Source: an uncultured Aquimarina sp. (GTDB taxonomy: Bacteria; Bacteroidota; Bacteroidia; Flavobacteriales; Flavobacteriaceae). From it: a stretch of DNA of 64,000 nt. The notes beneath the pieces were generated by a model. That model was given only the letters and a program-made list of their open reading frames with translations. It did not search any database and had not been told where the DNA came from. This document shows, piece after piece, positions 1 through 9,300 of this stretch (its first letter is position 1; each line of letters begins with the position of its first letter). Location: assembly GCA_947496705.1 (NCBI GenBank), contig CANMDW010000001.1, positions 1,008,394 to 1,072,393 of the forward strand. The letters run 5' to 3'. A program made the translations under genes and the position numbers.

Positions 1-2
1 TT

Positions 3-1088
3 TACGAAGAACAGTTAGTGGTTAGTGTAACTGATCAAGGGGAAGGTATTCCCGAAAAGGAAAAGGAAAAGATCTTTGATAGATTTTATCAAACCAATCA
101 TAGTCATAAAATAGGTGTTGGAACAGGCATAGGCCTTGCTCTTATAAAAGAATTGGTAGAGTTGCAAAGTGGTTCGGTTACCGTAGATAGTGAAGTTGGG
201 AGCGGTACCACCTTTATGGTCTCTTTACCCCTGGAACGTGCCGGAATTGTTATAGAAGAGCCCATTTCAAAAATAGAAAAGCAATACCATCCTGCAGACA
301 CTCCTGAAGAACAATCGGATCAGGAGGACACAGATCGTGAAACCATATTAATTGTTGAAGATAACGATGAACTTTCTGCTTTTATTAAGCGGGAATTACA
401 ACCAGATTTTAAAGTGTGCACATCCTTTGATGGAGCACAAGGAATAAAAGAAGCTATAGCGCAATTACCAGACCTTATCATTAGCGACGTAATGATGCCT
501 GAAACTGATGGTTTGGATTTGTGTCACCAACTAAAGGAGCATGAACTGACGAGTCATATCCCAATTATATTACTAACTGCTCGCGCTGATATGGAGAGCA
601 AACTTGAAGGGTTGCAAACGGGAGCCGATGATTATATAGTGAAACCATTTAACGCCCAGGAACTCAAAACCAGGACAAAGAACCTTCTTCGTCAAAGAAA
701 AAAGCTGAAAGAAAAATACAGTAAAATTATCTCGCTAAACACAAATGAAATTGTGATCACCAGTGTTGAAGAGATGTTCTTAAAAAGATTACTGGCTATT
801 GTAAATGAACAGATAGACAAAAGTGATTTTAGTATACAGCAATTATGTTTAGAAATGGGCATCAGTCGTATGCAAATGCATCGAAAACTAACCGCACTCA
901 CAGGACATTCTGCCACTTCATTTATTCGTCATCAACGATTACTGCGTGCTGCCGAACTTCTTAAATCTGGTGAAGCCGTTTCACAAGTAGCCTATTCGGT
1001 TGGTTTCAATAGTTTATCCTATTTTACAAGAGTATTTAAGGAACAATTTGAGATGACACCATCAGAATATGCGCTTCAGAAATTATAG
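3..1088 (+). CDS. Hybrid two-component sensor kinase/response regulator/AraC regulator, 3' part
   Basis: The gene runs in from the left edge; the reading frame is open from base 3, so the GTG at 18 is probably not the start. About 361 codons remain. In order: the end of a histidine-kinase ATPase domain (DQGEGIP, the IFDRFYQ F-box and GTGIGLAL), a receiver domain (ETILIVEDND, phospho-acceptor Asp in LIISDVMMPETDG, Lys in IVKPF), and a C-terminal AraC-type helix-turn-helix (FSIQQLCLEMGISRMQMHRKL, then VAYSVGFNSLSYFTRVFKEQF). This kinase-receiver-AraC order is typical of Bacteroidota hybrid two-component systems, which act as membrane sensors that bind DNA directly. The sensor part lies outside the window. 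It is 300 bp upstream of the toxin genes on the same strand; control of the toxin is possible but not shown. Confidence 0.93.
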   Translation, partial: YEEQLVVSVTDQGEGIPEKEKEKIFDRFYQTNHSHKIGVGTGIGLALIKELVELQSGSVTVDSEVGSGTTFMVSLPLERAGIVIEEPISKIEKQYHPADTPEEQSDQEDTDRETILIVEDNDELSAFIKRELQPDFKVCTSFDGAQGIKEAIAQLPDLIISDVMMPETDGLDLCHQLKEHELTSHIPIILLTARADMESKLEGLQTGADDYIVKPFNAQELKTRTKNLLRQRKKLKEKYSKIISLNTNEIVITSVEEMFLKRLLAIVNEQIDKSDFSIQQLCLEMGISRMQMHRKLTALTGHSATSFIRHQRLLRAAELLKSGEAVSQVAYSVGFNSLSYFTRVFKEQFEMTPSEYALQKL

Positions 1089-1388
1089 ATAGTTCCTTCA
1101 TATGCACCATAGTTACTGCTATAAACATGGGTTTTATTTATTTTATTTCTGCCATGTTACATTACAGCAAAGATTTGTTACATATGTTCAAATGATTTGG
1201 GACAAAGAGTTTCAACTTTGTTTTGTATACAATCATCTCCCCTTTAAATAACCTACTCCCCAGAAGTAGGTATCCAACATTCATTCAGAAAAGTCAATTC
1301 GGCAATAGTCATATCCGATTGAATATTCTCACACCCCAGACAAATACCCCAGGAAGTTAAGTTCAGTGTAAAATCTAAATCATTTCAA
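1089..1388. promoter_or_regulatory. Leader region upstream of the toxin genes, with two short palindromes
   Basis: This 300 bp gap holds no convincing gene. It contains a perfect 10 bp palindrome TTGTATACAA (1223-1232) and a perfect 7 bp inverted repeat ACCTACT/AGTAGGT (1251-1257 and 1265-1271) around a 7 nt loop, about 120-165 bp before the toxin start codon. Either could be an operator or an mRNA leader hairpin. No clear TTG-N20-TAnnTTTG promoter was found, so the transcription start is not placed. Confidence 0.35.
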
Positions 1389-4300
1389 ATGAAAAATGAT
1401 CCTGAAAATACAAAGGGTAGTCCCGAGCAATCCAAAACCAACGACATAAGTTCATTAACTCAAGAGCGGGCTACAGCATCCAATGCTATAGAGATTCCCT
1501 CTATCTCGCTACCAAAAGGTGGAGGAGCTCTAAAAGGAATTGATGAAAAATTTAAAGTTAATTCGTCCAACGGTACCGCCGGTTTTAGAATTCCTATACC
1601 TGCCACACCAGGGCGCAATGGGTTTTCGCCTTCACTTTCTATAAATTATAATTCCGGAGCTGGTAATACTCCTTTCGGATTGGGCTGGTCTCTTAATTAT
1701 CCCAGTATCCAGCGTAAAACGGATAGAAAAATCCCACGATATCTTGAAGGAACAGATGAAGACACCTTTATGTTCTCAGGAGCAGAAGATCTGGTGCCTT
1801 TTCTGGAAGAAAATAGTAATGGTAACGGATTTGATGAGAAAATAAAAAGCACTCCTGATGGATATTCTGTAAAACAGTACCGACCACGAATTGAAGGTGG
1901 ATTTGTGCGTATAGAAAAAATACAGCATCCCAGTTATGGCATATATTGGAAAGTAACCACACGTGATAATACAACTACCATTTTTGGGAGAAGCACCTTA
2001 GCAAGAATTTCGGATCCAAAAGATTCCTCCAGAATATATCAATGGATGCCAGAGTTTAGTTATGATGACAAGGGCAACTGGATAGCATATCACTACAAAA
2101 AAGACACAAATCTCAATGAAGATGGATCGCCTATCATGGATGATAATATCCCTAATCACATCTTTGAAAAAAACAGAAAATCCGGCTTAGCCCCATTTAC
2201 AAATACCTATCTCAAACGAATTGTGTATGGCAACCGAAAAGCATATCATGCAGACCCTCTAAAACCCTATGACCCACAACCTCCAATAGAGAAAGAATAT
2301 TTCTTTGAAATGGTGCTGGATTATGGAGAGCATAATTTGCAAAACCCTACTCCCCAAGATACTGGTATATGGAATTATCGCAACGATACTTTCTCATCGT
2401 ATCGATCAGGATTCGAAATCAGAACCAATCGCTTATGTAAACGAATTTTGATGTTTCATCATTTTAAGGATGAAAAACAATTTGCAGACACCCCTGAAGC
2501 AACCGATTTTGGAGAGAACTACCTGGTTCGCTCCCTTGATCTTACGCATGAACCATCTTCTATAAATGATTCGGGCCAAACAGAAGTTACCTATCTAAAA
2601 GCTTTTACACAAAACGGATATATACGAAAATCTGATGGCAGCTATGCTAAAAAAGCACTTCCCCCTATAGAGTTTACTTATCAAAAACTCCATTGGAATA
2701 CAACGATAAAAACAGTGAGCGAAGAAAACATTATGAACGCCCCTGTTGGGCTTACCAATAACTATCAGTGGGTAGATCTGTATGGAGAAGGGATTTCAGG
2801 CATACTTACAGAACAGGGAGAAGGATGGTTCTATAAAAGCAATTTGGGGAATACCGCAGATGATAACGAAGTGACTTTTACATCTGCTCAAAAAGTGATC
2901 TCAAAACCCTCATTTTCAGGATTATCACAAGGAATTTTATCCCTTCAGGATCTGGAAGCAAACGGACAAAAACAAGTGGTTGCGCATAGCAAAGGAATTC
3001 AGGGGTATTTTGAATTAGACGAAGACAAGAATTGGAAGCCTTTCAGAACTTTCGATCAGATAACCAACATCGATTTACAAAACCCCAATATACGCTTCCT
3101 TGATCTGGATGGAGATGGACAACCAGAATTGGTAATGACAGATGAAAATGTATTTACCTGGTATGCAGCTGATGGAAAACGCGGATATCTACCAGCAGTC
3201 CATATTCTCAAGGCACTAGAAGAAGAACAAGGCCCTACTATTGTATTTGCTGATAGTGAACAAACCCTATTCCTGGCAGATATGTGTGGAGATGGCTTGA
3301 CAGACATTGTGAGGATCCGTAATGGCGAAATTTGCTATTGGGCCAATATGGGGTATGGCAAATTCAGCGCAAAAATTACCATGGATAATGTCCCGCTCTT
3401 TGATCATCAGAATCAATTTAACCCTCAATATTTACATCTGGCAGATGTGAGCGGAACCGGAGCTACAGATATCATCTATCTGGGAGAAAACACATTCAAG
3501 GCTTTTATCAATTTAAGTGGGAATGCCTGGAGTGAAGCACACGTAATTGAGCCTTTCACTTCTATGGACAACCATAGTAAACTATCGGTAGTGGATCTGT
3601 TAGGTACAGGAACCTCCTGTATTGTTTGGTCTTCAGACCTCCCTGCTTATTCTAATGCTCCTATGCGCTATATCGATTTGATGAACAGTAAAAAACCTCA
3701 TGTATTAATACATTACAAAAATAATCTGGGTAAGGAAACCACCATTGAGTACAAAAGCTCAACTCATTTTTATGTAAAAGATAAGTTAGAAGGCACTCCA
3801 TGGATCACCAAACTCCCTTTTCCCGTGCAAGTGATCAGTAAAATGATTGTCGAAGAAAAAATCACCAATGTCCGGTTCTCCAGCAAATACAGCTACCACC
3901 ATGGGTATTATGACCATACCGAACGAGAATTCAGGGGTTTCGGCAGGGTAGAACAACTGGATACAGAATTGTATCATAGCTGGAGTTCTAATAATCAAGG
4001 AAATCAACTCGAATCTGCATCGGCATTATATCAACCACCTGTGCTAACCAAAACCTGGTATCATACCGGAGCATTTTTTGATCGTACCAAAATAACCACC
4101 CAATACAAACAGGAATATTGGTTAGAGGAGTATGACAAGGCTTTTCCGAATGCACCAATATCAGTTATAGAGCCTGAACTCGAAGATGCTCGTATAGTAG
4201 CGGCTCAAAATCTAACTAATACACAAATTATCGATCAATTGAGTGCAGGCGAATGGCAGGAAGCATTAAGAGCCTGCAAAGGAATGGTACTGCGGCAAGA

Positions 4301-7300
4301 AGTTTTCACATTGGATGGTAAAGAAAATGACGAAAATTCAATGCAAAAACAAGCTAAACCGTATAGTGTAGCTACTCATAATTGTCATATCCAGCTCCTG
4401 CAACCAAGAAATAACAACAAATATGCTGTATTTATGGTGACTGAAAATGAAGCCATTTCTATACACTATGAACGAGATGAAACCGATCCGAGAGTTGCAC
4501 ATACATTGAATACAAAAATTGATGAATTAGGTCAAATCCTGGAAGCTGCTGCAGTGGTGTATCCAAGAAAACAAATACAAACAGAGTTACCGGTCGAAAT
4601 TCAGGAAAAACAGGCACAAACTCATATCATCTATACTCAAAACCGGTTTACCAATGATGTTATACTACCCCATGCTTATCGTCTGAGGGTGACAGCAGCA
4701 ACCAAAACCTATGAAATAACGGGGCTGACCCCTTCAACATCTCTATATCAGATAGCGGATTTCGAAGATATACTTGCATCAGCCAGTACTGAAATTGCCT
4801 ATCATGAAAATACTACAGCAGGCAATATTGAAAGACGGCTCATTGAAGATGTACAAACCTTGTATCAAAAGGATGACCTGACGGCTTCTCTTCCTTTGGG
4901 CACTATCGAATCCAAAGGCTTTGGCTATGAAAGTTATCAGCTGGCGTATACACCCGATCTGATACAACATATTTTCGGTAGTAAAATTATAGATATGGAT
5001 GGCATCATGGAGGAAGGGCGATTTTTAAAACAAGAGGAGCATTGGTGGATCCGTTCCGGAACCGTACAATTGCTTGATCCTCTTAATAATGAAACCTTTA
5101 TTGACGCACAAAACCGTTTTTATACCCCTCTTTCATATACAGATCCGTTTGGATCGGTAACTCAGATTTCATATTACAAGAATTATTTCCTGATGACTGA
5201 TGGTACAACCGATGCTGTTGGAAATCAAACAAGTGTTGAACGTTTTAACTTTCGCACCTTATCGCCCACCCTTATGAAAGATAGCAATGACAACTTATCA
5301 GAAGTGTTGTTGGATGAATTGGGCCTGGTCAAGGCCATCGCAATTATGGGAAAAGGTAATGAAGCCGATGATTTGCAGGGCTTGAGTGAAATCACTTCTG
5401 AGGCAGAGCACAACCTCATCCAGCAATATTTTACTCTTTCGGATACATCGGCGCTGCGGGATACAGCGCGACAATTACTACAGCATGCTACCGGACGGTT
5501 TGTATACAACTTTCATCAGTACCAAACTTCTGTTTTCTTACAGGAAGAACAGCTAGAACAAAACCCTGATACACTTCCTTGTGCAATTGTAAAAATACTA
5601 CCTACAGTGACCGGAAGTATTATCCGGGAAGATCACCATCAAGTCAATTCAAATAGCCGGTTACTACTTAGCTTTGAATATGCTGATGGTATGGGAAATG
5701 TGGCCATGGTCAAATCACAAGCGGAGCCTGGTGAAGCCTTACATCTCAATCTACAGCCAAACTGTGGGTATACATTAGAAATTGTAGATACTACTACCAA
5801 TAATCAATTGCGATGGATCGGTAATGGACGAACCGTACTCAATAACAAAGGTAATCCGGTAAAGCAATATGAGCCTTATTTTTCTGTAAATCCTTTTTAT
5901 GAGGATGCAAAAGAATTGGTAGAACGAGGAGTGACACCCATTATCTATTATGATGCAGCTGGCAGAAATACTCGAACCGAATTGCCAGATGGCACCTTTA
6001 CCAAAATAGAATTTGATGCCTGGTTACAACGAAGTTATGATCAAAATGACACCGTTTTGGATAGCCAATGGTATATTGATCAGGGAAATCCAGATCCAAA
6101 TGGATCCGCACCAACAGATAAAAATCAATTGGCAGCCTGGAAAGCAGCCCAGCACCACAATACTCCTTCTGTAGTTCATTTGGATACCTTAGGAAGACCA
6201 GTATATAGTATTGCTCATAATCGCGTATCGGGAATAGATGAGTTTTATGAAACCATTATCCATCTGGATATCGAAGGCAACGCCAGGTCCGTTGTAGATG
6301 CCAGAGGCAATACCGTTATGTCTTATCAATATGATTTGTTAGGTCATAGAGTGTATCAAAACAGTATGGATGCTGGAGAGCGATGGATATTGGGTAATGT
6401 CGCGGGCAATCCTTTACGTTCCTGGGATAGTCGCAATCACATGACATCCAGTATCTATGATGCATTACAACGTCTACTGGAAACAAGGGTACAAGGAGGT
6501 GGTGGAGATACACCTTTGGATCATATATTTTCAAAAACAATCTATGGTGAAGGACAAACCAATGATAAAGCAAATAACCTGCGTGGGCAGGTAGTAACGC
6601 AATATGATACCGCAGGTAAAACCGAGGTGATTCAATTTGATTTTAAAGGAAATCCTCTGGAAAGCTCCCGACGTTTCGCTATCGATTACAAACAAGTTCC
6701 CAATTGGGAAGGAACCGATCTGGATACAGCTTTAGAAACCGAAACATTTATAACTACAATCGCCTATGATGCCTTAAACCGGGTGATCAGTTCTACCACT
6801 CCCGATGGAAGCATCACCATACCCGGTTACAATGAAGCTGGTTTATTGGAAACCGTACAGGTACAACTAGCATCTATTGGGAATACACCTCCAGAAGTCA
6901 AAACTTTTGTGCAAAAAATCAATTATGATGAAAAAGGACAACGCCAAAATATCCTTTATGGCAATAATGTGAGAACGACCTATTATTATGATCCTTTTAC
7001 CTTTCGCCTGATACATCTCCATAGCAGAAAACAAAGCAATGAGCTGCTTCAGGATTTACAATATACTTATGATCCTGCGGGGAATATCACTGAAATTGAG
7101 GACCAGGCCATCCCCACCATCTTTTTTGGGAACCACCAGATGGAACCCAAATCTCAATATACCTATGATGCTCTGTATCGGCTGGTCGAAGCTAAAGGAA
7201 GGGAACATATTGCCCAGGTAGACCATGGCAATGAAGATAATTGGAGCGATTTGCCTTTTCTGAAACAATATAGCACCAACGATCCTATGGCCTGGCGTAC

Positions 7301-9164
7301 GTATACGCAAAGCTATCAATACGATGCCGTTGGCAACATACTACAAATGAATCATAATGCCACTGGTGGTAGTTGGACACGAAGTTACCAATATGAAACC
7401 AATAACAACAGGTTGATGAGCACAACAGTGGGCGATCAAACTTATACCTATCCACATGATATAACCCATGGCTACATTACCCAAATGCCACATCTATCGC
7501 TAATGCAATGGAATTTTAAAGAAGAATTGCAAGCCACCGCCCGGCAAGTGATCAACAATGGTATTCCTGAAATCACCTACTATGTATATGATGGCAGTGG
7601 GCAGCGGGTACGTAAGATCACCGAAAATGAGGGCGGAACTACCAAAAAAGATGAGCGTATCTATCTGGGAGGTATAGAGATCTACCGGAAGCATAGCGGT
7701 ACCAATACAGGTTTGGAAAGGATTACGCTACATATCATTGATGACAGTGGAAGGATCGCTATGGTAGATACGCGAAATGAAGTAAATGATGAGACAGATG
7801 GCAGAACCCTTCGCTATCAACTAGGCAACCATTTAGGATCTGCAGCATTGGAACTCAATCAAACCGCCGAGGTGATCTCCTATGAAGAATACCACCCCTA
7901 CGGGACTACTTCTTATCAGGCAGTGAATGCAGCTATCAAAACCGCTGCCAAACGCTACCGCTATACCGGGATGGAGCGGGACGAAGAGACTGGATTCAGC
8001 TATCACTCGGCACGGTATTATTTGCCTTGGCTGGGCAGGTGGTTGAGTAGTGATCCGATTGGGATTGGTGATGGGGTGAATTTGTATAGGTATGCTTCCA
8101 ATAATCCGCTAATTTTTATTGACCTTTCTGGCAATAATAATGAAGATTGGCAGCAAGTAGAAACCGAAGACCCTAATGCAACTTACCACCAAAATATTAA
8201 TACTGGCACAGTAATAAGACAAGCCCCTGGTGTTAGAGAAGTCTGGGCATCAGAAAGTGGAGTAGCCGGTGAGTATGTAGCTGTTTATCAGGAATACCAC
8301 TTTGCAGATGACCATTTTATTTTGAACCCGAGTCCTACCGAATCTAAATCTCAACCAGTGGAGGAACCGACATCCTCTACTCCAAAAGAAGAAGAAACCT
8401 CAACTTTAGAGACTGCAGCTGATATTGCAACTGATTTTATCCCTATTGTAGGTAGTGGAAAGGATTTATATAGGGGGATTAGAGATGGGGACGCATTTGG
8501 AATCGCTATAGGTATTGGAGGTCTTGCACTGGACATTGTTACTCTGGGCAGTAGTAGTTTGGTAAAAGGTGCCGTAAAAACAGGTGTTAAACAAGGGGCT
8601 AAACAATTAGCAAAGGAAGGTGTTAAAAAAGGTCTTAAGAAAACAGTAGAAAAAGGCTCTAAAGAACTCGCCGAAAAGGGTGCCAAAGAGTTAGCAGAAA
8701 CAGGTGGAAAAAAAGCACTTAAAGAAGCTTCTCCTTCAAAACTTGGAACATTGGTTGGTACTAGTCGTTCTCAAATGCGAAGAGCAGCAGCAAAAAAAAT
8801 AGCTGAGATGACGGATCACCCCTTAAAGTTTTTACTGGATTCTTCTGGTAAATTCAAAAGACCACCAAATAGAAAACATTCAACACTGTTTAACAGACCT
8901 GAAATTATAGAGATGGGTCATATAGTTAGTAATAAAGCAGGGGGAGTGGAAAAGGTTATGCTTCAAGCAGCATGGATCAATCAGCGAAATAATGTTATAG
9001 CTGAGGGAATGAAGAAAGGAGGCAAGAACTTAGGTGTGTATATAGAAAATATTGCAATTGATATTGGTGGTGTTGCTGTTGGTTTAGAGACAGCTAAATG
9101 GTGGGTCAAAGAAGGCTTACTTTCAAAAAAGGTATTTGAAAATGCCTACAGATTGGTTTTCTAA
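1389..9164 (+). CDS. Tc toxin TcB-TcC fusion (SpvB/Rhs) with C-terminal nuclease-like effector
   Basis: This 2591-residue protein combines the two Tc subunits that form the effector cocoon. The N-terminus is SpvB-like (about residues 35-300, with SLPKGGGALKG and NYNSGAGNTPFGLGWSL). FG-GAP/VCBS-like propeller repeats follow (DLDGDGQPELV near 571, DMCGDGLTDIV near 635), then TcdB mid domains and YD/Rhs repeats to about 2170. The Rhs core ends with TGMERDEETGFSYHSARYY, SDPIGIGDGVNLYRY and NNPLIFIDLSG; by analogy with TccC, self-cleavage would occur just after Gly2248. The remaining 343 residues hold a hydrophobic pre-toxin stretch (DFIPIVGSGKDLYRG), a K/G/A-rich repeat linker, and a terminal domain with EMGH (2508-2511) and Glu2521 resembling GH-E/HNH-ENDO VII toxins. 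No signal peptide is visible, as expected for Tc proteins. The tcA gene follows 136 bp downstream. The Tc assignment is firm; the nuclease type is tentative. Confidence 0.92.
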   Translation: MKNDPENTKGSPEQSKTNDISSLTQERATASNAIEIPSISLPKGGGALKGIDEKFKVNSSNGTAGFRIPIPATPGRNGFSPSLSINYNSGAGNTPFGLGWSLNYPSIQRKTDRKIPRYLEGTDEDTFMFSGAEDLVPFLEENSNGNGFDEKIKSTPDGYSVKQYRPRIEGGFVRIEKIQHPSYGIYWKVTTRDNTTTIFGRSTLARISDPKDSSRIYQWMPEFSYDDKGNWIAYHYKKDTNLNEDGSPIMDDNIPNHIFEKNRKSGLAPFTNTYLKRIVYGNRKAYHADPLKPYDPQPPIEKEYFFEMVLDYGEHNLQNPTPQDTGIWNYRNDTFSSYRSGFEIRTNRLCKRILMFHHFKDEKQFADTPEATDFGENYLVRSLDLTHEPSSINDSGQTEVTYLKAFTQNGYIRKSDGSYAKKALPPIEFTYQKLHWNTTIKTVSEENIMNAPVGLTNNYQWVDLYGEGISGILTEQGEGWFYKSNLGNTADDNEVTFTSAQKVISKPSFSGLSQGILSLQDLEANGQKQVVAHSKGIQGYFELDEDKNWKPFRTFDQITNIDLQNPNIRFLDLDGDGQPELVMTDENVFTWYAADGKRGYLPAVHILKALEEEQGPTIVFADSEQTLFLADMCGDGLTDIVRIRNGEICYWANMGYGKFSAKITMDNVPLFDHQNQFNPQYLHLADVSGTGATDIIYLGENTFKAFINLSGNAWSEAHVIEPFTSMDNHSKLSVVDLLGTGTSCIVWSSDLPAYSNAPMRYIDLMNSKKPHVLIHYKNNLGKETTIEYKSSTHFYVKDKLEGTPWITKLPFPVQVISKMIVEEKITNVRFSSKYSYHHGYYDHTEREFRGFGRVEQLDTELYHSWSSNNQGNQLESASALYQPPVLTKTWYHTGAFFDRTKITTQYKQEYWLEEYDKAFPNAPISVIEPELEDARIVAAQNLTNTQIIDQLSAGEWQEALRACKGMVLRQEVFTLDGKENDENSMQKQAKPYSVATHNCHIQLLQPRNNNKYAVFMVTENEAISIHYERDETDPRVAHTLNTKIDELGQILEAAAVVYPRKQIQTELPVEIQEKQAQTHIIYTQNRFTNDVILPHAYRLRVTAATKTYEITGLTPSTSLYQIADFEDILASASTEIAYHENTTAGNIERRLIEDVQTLYQKDDLTASLPLGTIESKGFGYESYQLAYTPDLIQHIFGSKIIDMDGIMEEGRFLKQEEHWWIRSGTVQLLDPLNNETFIDAQNRFYTPLSYTDPFGSVTQISYYKNYFLMTDGTTDAVGNQTSVERFNFRTLSPTLMKDSNDNLSEVLLDELGLVKAIAIMGKGNEADDLQGLSEITSEAEHNLIQQYFTLSDTSALRDTARQLLQHATGRFVYNFHQYQTSVFLQEEQLEQNPDTLPCAIVKILPTVTGSIIREDHHQVNSNSRLLLSFEYADGMGNVAMVKSQAEPGEALHLNLQPNCGYTLEIVDTTTNNQLRWIGNGRTVLNNKGNPVKQYEPYFSVNPFYEDAKELVERGVTPIIYYDAAGRNTRTELPDGTFTKIEFDAWLQRSYDQNDTVLDSQWYIDQGNPDPNGSAPTDKNQLAAWKAAQHHNTPSVVHLDTLGRPVYSIAHNRVSGIDEFYETIIHLDIEGNARSVVDARGNTVMSYQYDLLGHRVYQNSMDAGERWILGNVAGNPLRSWDSRNHMTSSIYDALQRLLETRVQGGGGDTPLDHIFSKTIYGEGQTNDKANNLRGQVVTQYDTAGKTEVIQFDFKGNPLESSRRFAIDYKQVPNWEGTDLDTALETETFITTIAYDALNRVISSTTPDGSITIPGYNEAGLLETVQVQLASIGNTPPEVKTFVQKINYDEKGQRQNILYGNNVRTTYYYDPFTFRLIHLHSRKQSNELLQDLQYTYDPAGNITEIEDQAIPTIFFGNHQMEPKSQYTYDALYRLVEAKGREHIAQVDHGNEDNWSDLPFLKQYSTNDPMAWRTYTQSYQYDAVGNILQMNHNATGGSWTRSYQYETNNNRLMSTTVGDQTYTYPHDITHGYITQMPHLSLMQWNFKEELQATARQVINNGIPEITYYVYDGSGQRVRKITENEGGTTKKDERIYLGGIEIYRKHSGTNTGLERITLHIIDDSGRIAMVDTRNEVNDETDGRTLRYQLGNHLGSAALELNQTAEVISYEEYHPYGTTSYQAVNAAIKTAAKRYRYTGMERDEETGFSYHSARYYLPWLGRWLSSDPIGIGDGVNLYRYASNNPLIFIDLSGNNNEDWQQVETEDPNATYHQNINTGTVIRQAPGVREVWASESGVAGEYVAVYQEYHFADDHFILNPSPTESKSQPVEEPTSSTPKEEETSTLETAADIATDFIPIVGSGKDLYRGIRDGDAFGIAIGIGGLALDIVTLGSSSLVKGAVKTGVKQGAKQLAKEGVKKGLKKTVEKGSKELAEKGAKELAETGGKKALKEASPSKLGTLVGTSRSQMRRAAAKKIAEMTDHPLKFLLDSSGKFKRPPNRKHSTLFNRPEIIEMGHIVSNKAGGVEKVMLQAAWINQRNNVIAEGMKKGGKNLGVYIENIAIDIGGVAVGLETAKWWVKEGLLSKKVFENAYRLVF

Positions 9165-9300
9165 TATTGATATTATATAAGAACCTGCTCCGCAAAGCCT
9201 GCCTTGTCAGTCAAACAGGGTTCCAGACTTCGTGGAAGAACACACAAGAAGATAACAACATACAACAAAAAATAAAAAGAAAACAAAAAAAATTAAAACC

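Noticed and set aside
3..20. GTG at 18 as the start of the hybrid regulator
   Set aside because: The frame is open to the window edge and the next residues are inside a histidine-kinase ATPase domain, so the gene is truncated by the window.
1389..9164. Rhs element of a type VI secretion system
   Set aside because: The protein has a SpvB start and TcB mid domains, and a TcA partner follows. No VgrG, PAAR or immunity gene is present.
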